NCBI RefSeq assembly: GCF_954871325.1 | Contig: NC_088776.1 | Coordinates: 46,332,569-46,396,568, forward strand | Source of the DNA: Gordionus sp. m RMFG-2023 | Lineage: Eukaryota > Nematomorpha > Gordioida > Chordodea > Parachordodidae | Reading direction: 5' to 3' | Length of the DNA: 64,000 nucleotides | Part shown: one piece after another, positions 34,110-45,100 of the stretch | Position numbering within the stretch: the first letter of the stretch is position 1 | Layout of the letters: each line of letters begins with the position of its first letter | The notes under the pieces: generated by a model | Seen by the model: only the letters and a program-made list of their open reading frames with translations | Databases searched by the model: none | Told to the model about the DNA's origin: nothing | Position numbers and translations under genes: made by a program

Positions 34110-34802
34110 CCTTCACATGTCCATTTTGAATTTGTGTGTGGATCTCCAAATAAGAGACATGTTAAGTAAAAAACTTTATTCATTTTAATACTATAAGTAA
34201 CCCAATTTCTAGCAATTTTGCTATTGTCAATATTAGTTTTTCCATAAAAGCTTTCATTAAAGGATCTGTTTATTATTATTATCTTTGGGGAATAAATAAT
34301 GTGTAGGTTGAAGAGCTCCTACTAGATATTTATTAATTATAAATTTGTCAATTCTTTTTCCAACAATATTGGTGGGATCATTTGATTTTTAAGAAAAGGG
34401 AGGGAGGGAAGATAAGATATTTATAAATACTACTATCTATTCATATTATGCTTAAAAAAATAAGTAGAAAAATTTTCGTCAATATATATTAAATTAAATA
34501 TTAAGTTGGGGGGGGGGCGTCTTATTATTATATTTATTAACCAAAATTAATCATGATGGATATAACAAAACAATAAAAGAATTAAATAATAAAGAAAATT
34601 TAAAAAAAAAAGAAGTAACCCCACTCAAATTTACTGAAGCAGTTGCTTCGGTCCCCTCCCCCCGTTTTAGAGACCACTGGGTTTCTAGGTTGTAATCACG
34701 TAACTTCAGCTTCCATTTTTTTATGAAATATTGCATAAAATTGTTGTGTAATAAACAATTTATTAATACATATTTATGGAAAATCAACAGTTTTATTAAA
34801 TC

Positions 34803-35602
34803 CAGGGTTGGCAAGTCGGTCAATTGACCAGTCAAATTCAGTCAATTGACCGTTCAATTGAACTGAGAAGTATTTGACCTGTCAAATACCGTCAAATACT
34901 CAAAAAAATTTAAAGGAAAAATAAATTAAAAATATGTTTAAAAAAGATATAAATACATGTGAACACAATGTTTGCTTATTTTTTGTGTCCACATTATCAA
35001 GAGGAGAACTCACTAGTAGTGAAATTAATGAAGTATATGATATAATTCAAGAATTAGCTATTTTACAAGGTAGTGATGACCAAAATATTTTAAGTGATAG
35101 AATTAATTTCAGAAGCAAAAATAGCATGTTTAATATAGCAAATTATGTGGAAAGTAGTAATTTCCAGAAACCAATTCCGACCTCTAGTTAATAGATTAAA
35201 CTTTGTCCACCCTGCTCATTAAGAGACTAACAATTCCTAGTTCTACTTCTTTAGAAAGAAATAGGTCGATTTGTTTTAATATTCTTATGAAAATAGAAAT
35301 CGATTGAAGATCTAAGACATCAGGAAAATTGATTAAAAAATATTAAAGAAAATGATAATATTGAATATGAATCAGAACAAAACACTGCTACAGATAGCTA
35401 CACGTTAGTTATTGAATGACAATGAATTTAAAAAATTAATATTATAGATTCATTTTACTTTATATTCAAAATAAAGTTAATATTAACTTAAAAAAACATA
35501 TATTTGAATTTGACCACATTTGACCGTATTTTACCATATTTGACCGGTAAAATATCGGTCAATTGACAGAAACGTATTTGACCGGTTAAATGCACAACCC
35601 TG
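34803..35602 (+). mobile_element. 800-bp hAT-like element with GGTCAATTGAC subterminal repeats
   Basis: Inverted ends CAGGGTTGGCAAGTCGGTCA and, inward from the right, CAGGGTTGTGCATTTAACCG. Both subterminal regions repeat TTGACCGGT/GTCAATTGAC motifs, possible transposase binding sites. An 85-codon frame at 34934-35191 (LTSSEINEVYDIIQELAILQ) is unrecognised. No clear 8-bp duplication. Confidence 0.7.
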
Positions 35603-36295
35603 CAATCTAATAATTTATCAGTTTTATATTAAATATTGGTTTTATAAAAATTAATTTTTTACAACAATTATTAAGACAACAGATTTTAACAGTTTTCAGA
35701 AAATATAAATTTTAGCAGTGACATATTTCACTATTATTAATAATTTAATGATTTTAACTGATTTAATATATTTTGTACTTCACTTTAATATCTTTTACAA
35801 ATCAATCTACATACCTAAATTAATTATCATACACAATTAACAATATATTTGAATACAATTAATCATATTATTAATTGCCTTTGTGGTTAATTGATTCTAT
35901 TACAAGCAAAAGCACTCAATCCTTTCCTAAAATTAAAAAGGGGGCTCAAAATAATTTAAAAAAAAATAAAAAATTGCAAGGGAGCCTAATAAACCTAATA
36001 AAATATTTTTAAAAATACACATCACAAAATTTTTTTTGCTTTTAATGTAAACATATCATTTGCTAAAATTTTATGACATTCGCGATGATTAATCTCGACC
36101 CCTGTTCAATCAAGTTTTGGATCTTATAAAGTGTTACCAAATTTTTTAGTTGGGTTCCCAAAAATTCATAGTTTCATTTAAACATATCAATTTGCATCTT
36201 TTGCCGGATTAAATTTATTGATTTTTGAGCTTAAAGATTTTAAAAATTTATATGTTAAGGGAGAAATGGTCCGTATGTTGATAATACGAATAGAG
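35603..36295. other. No feature seen
   Basis: AT-rich intergenic sequence with no coding signal, paired ends or tandem array that I can support. Confidence 0.5.
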
Positions 36296-36623
36296 TTGTT
36301 GTGATATTCAAATGAGTTAAAGAAATATGAATAAAAAAGATTTATTCCGATTAGATAAAATAAAAATTAGAACGTAAGAAAATTATGTAAATAAAAGTAG
36401 GAAAAATACTAAGAGAAGTATTCTAAAAAGAAGAAAATTTATCTTTTAAAATAAACATTAAAAAAGAGATTTAGATTTATTTTTAAAGATGTAGGTTGAA
36501 AAAGAAAAATTATTTTACGATAGCAATTTTGGTAAATATGGATAAGATTACAAAATTATGTAGGAATATAATATCTAAAATTAAAAACAGAGAATTATAA
36601 AGGTAACATTCATAGTAGATTAG

Positions 36624-36846
36624 TAAAAGTTTGATGGAAGGCAACAAATAAGTTTTAAATATTTTATCACATAATACTTTATTACTAAATTTTATATTTT
36701 TCTAACATGTATTTATATCAATTCACAATCAATTAACCTAAAAATGTTAATGCTAAAAATGGTTAATTTAATAATAATAACAAATTAATGTATGAATGTA
36801 TATAAAAAACAAATTTAATGATTCTAAATATTGTCCATCTCTAACA
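36624..36846 (-). repeat. 3' LTR
   Basis: 223-bp direct repeat, partner at 38613-38835. Preceded on the minus strand by a polypurine tract at about 36857-36847. Confidence 0.85.
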
Positions 36847-37219
36847 TTCCACCCTCCAAAGAAATCCAGCCTAGGTCTCTTTGAGTGCCGAAAAATCGTC
36901 CCGATGTTCTTGATTTTTTACTATTATTATCGTTTCATATGTCACTTTGCTTTTATCTTTTAGCGTTGTCTTGCTTTTGTCACGTTTTATCGTTGGCTTG
37001 TTTTCACCTCGTTGGTTTGTTATTAACGTTTCGTCTCTTTGCTTATTTGTTTTTGTTCACCTTCCATAGTCATTATTATCATTTTTTTTTTATTATTTTT
37101 TAAATTATTATCATTATTATTAGTTAATCAAGATTAGGAATCATAAGAATAGATCCAATTGAATATAAGAATCGGTCCAATTGAATATAATCATCATTTA
37201 GAAAATAATATTGAATTTG

Positions 37220-37440
37220 TAAGAATGTATAAAGAATCGCGTTTTAATGTTTTTTTTTTATTTGTGTCGCGTTTTATACAATTTTTTATATTATTTATTT
37301 TGCGTTTTATATCGTTTTTTTTTTATTTATAATGTTTTATATCATTTTTTTTATATTTATATATTTTTTGTTTATTTTTATTTTACATTGAGTTTTATAT
37401 AGTTTTTTTTATATTTATTTATTTTGTTTATTTTTATATG
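37220..37440. repeat. Degenerate tandem repeat within the LTR element
   Basis: Units of GTTTTATATCATTTTTTTTA repeat about six times with T-run length changes, between the gag-like frame and the 3' LTR. Confidence 0.6.
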
Positions 37441-37531
37441 TCAAAAAATAATTTTCCATTGATAAAGTCAAAATTAAAGATTTAAATGAGATATATTATT
37501 AATCATATCTTTTTTTATAACTTCTCCCTCC

Positions 37532-38338
37532 TTAAAACTTTAAGAGATTTTTAAATTTAAATCCTTTCATCTTAAGTATAATTAAGATTTCACAGTTCCT
37601 ACAATTACTTTTTTTACTATAAATCGTGGATTCTATTTTATTTAAAGTTTTCCATATAGAGATTTCATCTATTTCATTTGTGTTACTTGTTATATTTGTA
37701 TCATCAGATTTTTCTTTATTTAAAATTTCATAGTTAATAAAGTCATTATACTGAAAATTTTCATTAGTTGACATTTCATTGTCTTTATAATCATCACAAT
37801 AATTATTTTCACATTTTGAATTTATTATAAGAGTTTCCTTAATATTAATGTTTTCTCTAATATTAGTATCATCGACTTTTATAGACATTTCATTGTCTTT
37901 ATAATCATCACAATAATTATTTTCACATTTTGAATTTATTATAAGAGTTTCTTTAATTTTAATGTTTTCTCTAATATTAGTATCATCAACTTTTATAGAC
38001 ATTTCATTGTCTTTATAATCATCACAATAATTATTTTCACATTTTGAATTTATTATAAGAGTTTCTTTAATTTTAATGTTTTCTCTAATATTAGTATCAT
38101 CGACTTTTATATTTGCTCTTACTTTATAGTTACATAATAATTTCAATATTGTAATAGCTTCCTCAAAAGTTGAATCTCTGTCTCTTGGTTCAAATGCCTT
38201 CATCTTTACATATAGATGATCAGGCAGTTTATAAATTAAATATCTGCTGCTATTTCTAACTTCATTAATTAAAAAAAAATTTTCTACTTCGTCAATATAA
38301 TTCCTTATATTGTCTTTTCTCCAAATAGGATAATTCAT
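37532..38338 (-). CDS. gag-like frame with a triplicated 38-residue module
   Basis: 268-codon frame. The first ~90 residues (NYIDEVENFFLINEVRNSSR, KLPDHLYVKMKAFEPRDRDS) resemble the start of Gypsy-type gag proteins. The middle is three tandem copies of a 38-residue acidic/Asn-rich unit containing DDTNIRENIKIKETLIINSK and CENNYCDDYKDNEMS (38111-37770, 114 bp each). The end is Cys-containing and basic, without a canonical zinc knuckle. Function inferred from position between LTRs. Confidence 0.65.
   Translation of the reverse strand: MNYPIWRKDNIRNYIDEVENFFLINEVRNSSRYLIYKLPDHLYVKMKAFEPRDRDSTFEEAITILKLLCNYKVRANIKVDDTNIRENIKIKETLIINSKCENNYCDDYKDNEMSIKVDDTNIRENIKIKETLIINSKCENNYCDDYKDNEMSIKVDDTNIRENINIKETLIINSKCENNYCDDYKDNEMSTNENFQYNDFINYEILNKEKSDDTNITSNTNEIDEISIWKTLNKIESTIYSKKSNCRNCEILIILKMKGFKFKNLLKF
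37770..38111 (-). repeat. Three in-frame 114-bp tandem units
   Basis: The units start 114 bp apart (the shared GACATTTCATTG falls at 37770, 37884 and 37998) and differ by only a few bases, indicating recent amplification inside a coding frame. Confidence 0.9.
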
Positions 38339-38612
38339 ATCAATTAAATTTTACTTTATTTCAAAAAAAATTTAAGTTCATCAAATATGTACTTTATTTT
38401 ATAATTATTTTTATTTGTGCTTATAATTATATCATTTTTTTATTTTATTTCGAATGGTTTCATTGCTAATTTGTAATTTCTTACATGATATCCAATAGAA
38501 TTTATAATCTTTCAGAATTATGATATTTAACTTGATATTTATTTCATTTAGAGTAATCCAATGTCCATTTCCACCATTCCAGTGTCCATTGATACTTTTT
38601 CCACTGCCACCA

Positions 38613-38835
38613 TAAAAGTTTGATGGAAGGCAACAAATAAGTTTTAAATATTTTATCACATAATACTTTATTACTAAATTTTATATTTTTCTAACATGTA
38701 TTTATATCAATTCACAATCAATTAACCTAAAAATGTTAATGCTAAAAATGGTTAATTTAATAATAATAACAAATTAATGTATGAATGTATATAAAAAACA
38801 AATTTAATGATTCTAAATATTGTCCATCTCTAACT
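38613..38835 (-). repeat. 5' LTR
   Basis: 223-bp direct repeat, partner at 36624-36846. Followed on the minus strand by TGGTGGCAGTGG, a possible primer-binding site. Confidence 0.85.
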
Positions 38836-40062
38836 ATTAGATATAAAGAAGTTTGTGTTTTAGTTATTTAAAGGTGATAATTAGAAATTTTATATTTAGA
38901 AGTTACTGGTAAACTAAAAACCAATTGAATTTTGAAACTAATTGAGACAGATATTTTAGATTTTAGAATTATTATAAATTGATCACTAGAAATAACTATG
39001 ACAAAGAAAAAGAAACATAAATTGCGAAGATTAAAATTAAACTAATAGTTTGCTAAGATATAATAATTTAAAAGATTCGGTGAATAAGATTAGAATATAA
39101 ATTTATCGTTAGAAAATAGTTGATATTGTAATTAATTTTTATTGAAGATTTACGTTTGACTTTTATTTTAAGGGTAAAACAGCCTCAGATTTAATATATG
39201 AATCTAGTATAATATTAGGTTGTAGATTAACCAAAAATCTTCATAAAGAGAAACGGCTTTCGTCATTAGAAAATTTATGCCGCAATCGAGCTCAATTAGA
39301 GATCGGATTTTTATTTTTTTTTGAATCATTAATAAGATTTTAAGTCAATTAGGCAACGTTATTCTAATAATAATAAAAACAGAGACAAGAGGAGGATAGG
39401 GAAATACTAAAAAAGAAATGATAAAATTTATTTTAAATTGTTTTAATCGGTTTTTAGATATAAGAAAATATCGTGCTGAATGAAGAAATAATTTTTTTTT
39501 AATAATGATATGGATACGAAATACTTCGGAAGAGAAAAAGATTTTTTAAAATTAAAATAAGACTAGTTACAAGAGTGTAAAATGTAAAAAAAAAAAGTAG
39601 GAGAATTCAAGATGTTTTTAGTTTTGAATCCTTTATTAAATACTAATACCAAAAATTAATTATAAATTATATAAATTAATATAAAGGGAAAACATAACCA
39701 AAAAAAATAAAAAATAAAAAAGTAAAAGTATAAAATACTAAAAATTATATGAGAAAAATTAAGTGAAAGAAAAAAAAATTAAAAAAAGTCAAAAAAATTT
39801 AAAAGTGTTTTAAATGATAAAAATTGTGTCTTTTATATAAAATTAACATCATCCGATTATAACATAATAAATTTCGTCGGATAATAATCAACTTTAAATC
39901 ATTATTCAAAAATTTGTATAAACCCAATATCTTTTCTTTTTTCATAACAAACAAGCATTTGCATAGTGTTTAAACAACAAACTTAAATAATTTTGAACTT
40001 TATCAAATCTGAATAAATCCTTTTTTTTCTTTTTTCTTTAACTCATTTGAATACCACAACAA

Positions 40063-42081
40063 GAGTGAACATGTATTTTCATAATTATATATAATTTATT
40101 TTCCTTGTTTTAAGGATTCAAATTTTGGTGTGAATGGGTTGCATTTTAAGAATCCACCGTAGTTTTCTTTGTCTACATTAGTATATTCAAAACATGCGAT
40201 ATTTCATAATATCAAGTAATTATAAATTTTTTATATCCATAAATTATGCCTTATATTAAGATGCAAAATTTGGAAAAAGATGCGCTTACTTAATATGATG
40301 ATTAAAATAAAAAAATTTATTAATAATAGTGCCATTTTTGATATCCCATCGAAGTGCTAAACATGATTTTGTATTCATCTTTTTACAATAGAACATAATT
40401 ATTGAGGATGCAGAGGGCTTTATTTGGAATACTTATCTAATCATCCAAAATGTGTTTATATTTTACTAATATGCAGTTATTTAAAAAATTAAAAATAACA
40501 TTTTCTATATCATCTCAATAAGGTAAACAAGATTCTAGATTAATATTTTAAAAATTGAGCCCTTTTAAAAGGTATAACGTAAGGGTGGATAGTTTAGTCA
40601 AAAAAAATCTTGATAATTAAATATTTTTAAAATCAACGTTAGCATTTTCTGAATCCTCTCGGAGAGCATTATTTCAAATTAAAGCCTTTTTAATAGGGGT
40701 AGCGTAGGGAGGGGTAGTTTCCGGTGTAGCGTATTTTAGTCTTCCTAAATGAATTATATTAAACATATTTTTATGCAACATGATGAATTAGAATTAAATA
40801 GCAATTATTCATTATGTTAATTATGTATATATTTTTTAAGTTTTAAAAACGGCATACAATTCAAGCAGTCTTTGTTTTTTGTCTATAGAATGAAACAAAA
40901 TCTTTTTCTTCTTGAGGACTTGGAATATTTGTTATTATGTATATTAAGTTCTTTCTTGAATGAAAAATAATTCCCTTCCCAAAACCTAATAGAATGTCCT
41001 TAATATAGATGTAATAATAATAAGTTTAAAAACAGCAAGAATACCATATAAATAGCTTAAACTTTTAAAAAATGATAAGAATATTTTTTATAAACTTACG
41101 TGTAATAAATCGTCATGTATAGATCTTAATATAAGGTATAATATATGCACATAAAAAAATTATAAAAAATTACTTACATATAAAATATTGGATGTTTATA
41201 ATGCACGAATGCAGGCTTAAAAATCTACCACTATCTAGAAAATTACCACAATTTTTTCTAAATTATAGATCTACCAAAATCAACTCAACTTCCGCAATTC
41301 TATCACATTCTTTTTTTAAAAATGCACCATAAAAACTCCCGCGAATTTTCCACATTAATTTTTTTTTTCAAAAATTTAAGTTTTTAAAGAAAATTTTTAT
41401 AAATATATTAAATATTATGTCCAAAGAGGAAATGTAAAAATCAAGAAATTCCATTCCCTCTAAAATATTTATCATTAAAACTCTTTTCACGAAAAAATCC
41501 CCATTATATTTTTATAAATATTTGAAATAAATCAGCGATAGGTTTCCTTTAAAACCCACTCGAAATCCTAGGGGATCCCCAAAATTATTTTATTAAAAAT
41601 CTACTACAATTGAATAATAATTAAAGTTGGACAACCCTGGACGTTGAAGAGAAAACAAGTGAAATTCGAAATAGATAATATATTTCTAAACTAGATTTTT
41701 TTTATAGAAACGCTTTGTAATATCGTTATGTCACTATATTTCATTTAATAAATCAAATGTAAGCAGTAAAAAATAGATAATGGATTAAGTATTACCAACA
41801 CCACGGCAATAAGAACTTCTTGTCGTTACAACAGCTGGAAGATTTAAAATCGTCTATTAATCACTTCACTTATCAGGTTTGACAAGTTTGATTCAAAAGC
41901 AATCTAACTTCTAACCCATATTTCTCAAAATTTTAAATAATACTAAGCCATATACATATTACTCTAATCTTTAACTCTACTTACTACCGCATATACTCGT
42001 TTGATTATATTTCATCTAATCAAAAATTTCCTTCGTTGTTGTGATCATCGATCCAAGCGCAAATATTTAAAATTTTAAATA
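40063..42081. other. Upstream flank of NCAPG
   Basis: No gene seen. 40490-40735 holds two diverged tandem copies of about 130 bp (AGCCCTTTTAAAAGGTATAACG and AGCCTTTTTAATAGGGGTAG). An ACAACCCTGG end like that of hAT elements occurs at 41630 without a partner. The promoter of NCAPG should lie close to 42082 but no element can be singled out. Confidence 0.5.
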
Positions 42082-42180
42082 ATGTTAATAAATAGCCTAC
42101 ATGATATATTTAATGAAGTTCAAGATAAAGTTTCTAATCATGACAAACTCTTAAAAAACATTTTTATTCTTTATAATAAA
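42082..42180 (+). CDS. NCAPG: NCAPG exon 1
   Basis: ATG at 42082: MLINSLHDIFNEVQDKVSNH, a helical start like the vertebrate EAFRLAQQPHQNQ region. Donor GTTTGT at 42181, phase 0. The 47-bp intron that follows is close to the lower size limit. A longer N-terminus from an upstream exon is possible but not needed. Confidence 0.75.
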
Positions 42181-45100
42181 GTTTGTATTAGAATATTTAT
42201 TAATGATTATTATTTGATTTATTAAAGACTCAAGACAAGGAACGCTTTTGGAATCTGCTAATAGATATTGTAAAACGATTTTTGATATGTGAATATCGTG
42301 ATTCAACAATCCAAAATGGAATAATATTTATTAGCAAATTTTGTTCCTTAAATATAGAACAAATATTTGATGAGGAATCAAGTTCAGCAAATACTTCAAA
42401 CAATGAATTAATTATGATAAAAATGGATACAAATCAATTTTTCAACTTCTTATTAAATCACTTAAATGCCACCCTGCCTATTGTTTATTCAAATAATTGA
42501 TTTAATAAATATTAATTATTATAGATTCGATTTAGGATATGTCAAATATTCTTTTATTTATTTAAAAATATGGGCAAAGATGTTGAGATTGAAGGAGATA
42601 TTTATAATAAAATATATGATAATATATTCAAATGTGTAAATGATAAATCGTCATTAGTTAGATCAATTGCATTATCAGCTATTGCATTTTTTCAAAATCC
42701 ACAAGATCCTAACTGCCCTGTTATAAAAGGTTATCATATATCAAATTATTTTTAAATTATGAAGAAAATTTAAAATGATTATATTATATTTAGGGCTGTG
42801 ATATATTAAATCAGATTGGTAAATATATTTATTATTCAAAAGAAAATTTATCTTGCTGATTTATGTTATTTAAAAAAAAATAATGCTGTTAAAGAATATG
42901 TTCATAAAATTCACTTTTAAAAAATACAATAATAATATTACTCAAATTATAAAACTACATGTTTATCCCATAATAACAGCTTATAGATTTCTTAATAGAT
43001 TTGATTATTAAAGTTAACCTATCATATATAACAATATTGTATGAAGTAGGGTTAGCTGATTTAAATTACCCTTATTTTTTTTTAAAAAATCAATAATTTA
43101 AATCAAAATTTAAAATAGTGAAAAATAAGGACTAGCAAAATCTAAATTAAATAACCAAATTGCATTAGCAATCTTCACTTGTTAGACAAAAAATTAATTT
43201 TTTATTTCCATTTTTGACATAGAAAAATAATTGCTGATCCAGATATAGTGAAAAATTTATGTGATCTAAATATAAAATGAAACAAATATCAAAAATCTAC
43301 ACATATTAAAAAATTTTTTATATTTATAATAAAAAAAATCAATTAGTTTGTAAAATTAAGAAAAACATATATTAATCACAAGTAATATCCATATTATATT
43401 GGTGTTAAATTTTTGTTCATAACTGATTCATAAGCTTTGAGTGAACAACTCCAAATGAGAATACTCTTTCGACTGAAGTGGAGGATAAAGATGCAGTAAT
43501 TAGTTGTTTTATTAATTTTAGAATATTTACATCCTCCATCAAATTTCCTCACTTACCCTTAAATTGGGTTTACTTTATTTACCATATTATTCAAAAACAT
43601 AATTTTAGTAAATTACTCTGATCTTGAACCAAGATAGACAAAATGTCAGTGTTTGGATACAGAAACCTCCTGCATTCCATTGCCATTTCCATTTCATAGG
43701 TTGTTAAATTTGAATGATATTTTGGATTTAAAAGGTAGGATAAAAAGTACGCAGGAGTTATAGCTTGATTGAATTGTTTATCAAAGGATAAAAGTTGATT
43801 ACTATTTATTTTTTTAATAGCATGCAAGGTGGTGAAAAGCTTTTGCAAATTCTTCCAACAATATACAATGTCTGAATATTTGATTTATTTCTTTCTAAAA
43901 TTTTAAAACATTTTGTAATTGGTTTTAGAATTTCAAATATTTTCAGCAGCTCTTTTGAGTGTAATATTTTTAATTGATATTTTGATTGCTTTCTAATAAT
44001 TTTAATAATTTTTCCCTATACATCTAAACTATCTACAACTGATTTCCAATGAATATCTTGTGGAATGACAAGAGATCACCATCCCTTTTGTTTCAGTTTG
44101 TAACTTGCAAACTGATTATCTCTAACTATTGCTTCTGGATGCTTTTATTTTACAAATCTTTTGATAAAAGATTTAAAAAATGAGCATTACACCTATAAAT
44201 TATTATATAATTTTCATTATTTCTTTTCAAATTATCCCTCATTTTTGTCATATTAGCTGCATTGATCAGCTCCTTATTTAGAAAAAATATCAAATTACAA
44301 TATATATATCCTATTTAATTTTCAACAATTTCCTGACATATTCCCTTGAGGATTAGTACTTATTTGCAAGATAATATTAAATTGAAATTTAAAATCTTTA
44401 ATTAAAATTTGAATTATTTTTTGACTTAAATCACAATTTAAATTTAAAAAAAATTGATTTTTGCTAATTCTAGCATGAAGATCACCATATTATTTTGATA
44501 CATGTAGTATTTCAATGGATAAAATAATTGGAAATAAACTAGTATCATGTCTACAGAAACTAGTAGAAACCAAGAAATGTTGAATCTTTACAACAGATAA
44601 TCTATTCTAAGATCTCTTCTTTTTATGAAGAATTATTGGAAAATTCAGACAAATATTGTCTATCAAAAAATTTTGAAACGATATAACATCAAATATTTTC
44701 AGAAATAGACCTATATTTGTCAAATATTGCATTGCAAAACCATCTTCAATTTCCAATTCAGATTTAAATATAAAAACTTTTAGGGAAATTTTTAAATCAA
44801 CTGTTAATAGAAAAAATTTTTAAATCACAAATATTATATTTATATCTTATTTTTATTGGTTTATATTTTTACACAATATTAATTATAAAATAAAAATAAG
44901 GGTTATTGGCAGGGATCCAAATCGAACCTGAACCGAACCATTAAACCGCTAAATATGGTATTTTTTATCAAACCTAAACTGCTAAAAAATTTCTAGCCGA
45001 ACCTGAACCGAACCGCTAAAATGCCTTTGAACCGGTTCGATTCTCATAATTATATGCTTATAAAATAATGTGTAAGTTATTACTAGTATATTGCAAAAAT

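Larger units (their letters stand above)
31358..34679 (-). mobile_element. hAT transposon, near full length (ZMYM1-like)
   Basis: Perfect 8-bp target duplication GGTTTCTA at 31350-31357 and 34680-34687. Inverted ends CAGTGGCCCCTAC and, inward from the right, CAGTGGTCTCTAAAACGGGG. It is oriented on the minus strand and is the longer relative of 12934-14602. A 403-bp MITE is nested at 33707-34109. The transposase frame is interrupted, so it is probably immobile on its own. Confidence 0.93.
36624..38835 (-). mobile_element. LTR retrotransposon, short or deleted, minus strand
   Basis: Two direct 223-bp LTRs (36624-36846 and 38613-38835) that I read as almost identical, flanked by a 5-bp target duplication ATTAG (36619-36623 and 38836-38840). 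On the minus strand the 3' LTR starts TGTTAGAGATGG and is preceded by the purine tract GGAGGGTGGAA. It holds a gag-like frame but no visible pol, so it looks non-autonomous. LTR identity points to a young insertion. Gypsy-like by gag flavour and target size (inference). Confidence 0.88.
36296..40062. mobile_element. Purine-rich element with about 70-bp inverted ends, split by an LTR element
   Basis: Left end TTGTTGTGATATTCAAATGA and right end, inward, TTGTTGTGGTATTCAAATGA; similarity continues about 65 bp. Removing the LTR insertion (36624-38835 plus one target copy) leaves about 1.55 kb that is strongly purine-biased on the plus strand, without a convincing frame. One stretch, about 39170-39330, reads TASDLIYESSIILGCRL. 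Family unresolved. Confidence 0.55.
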
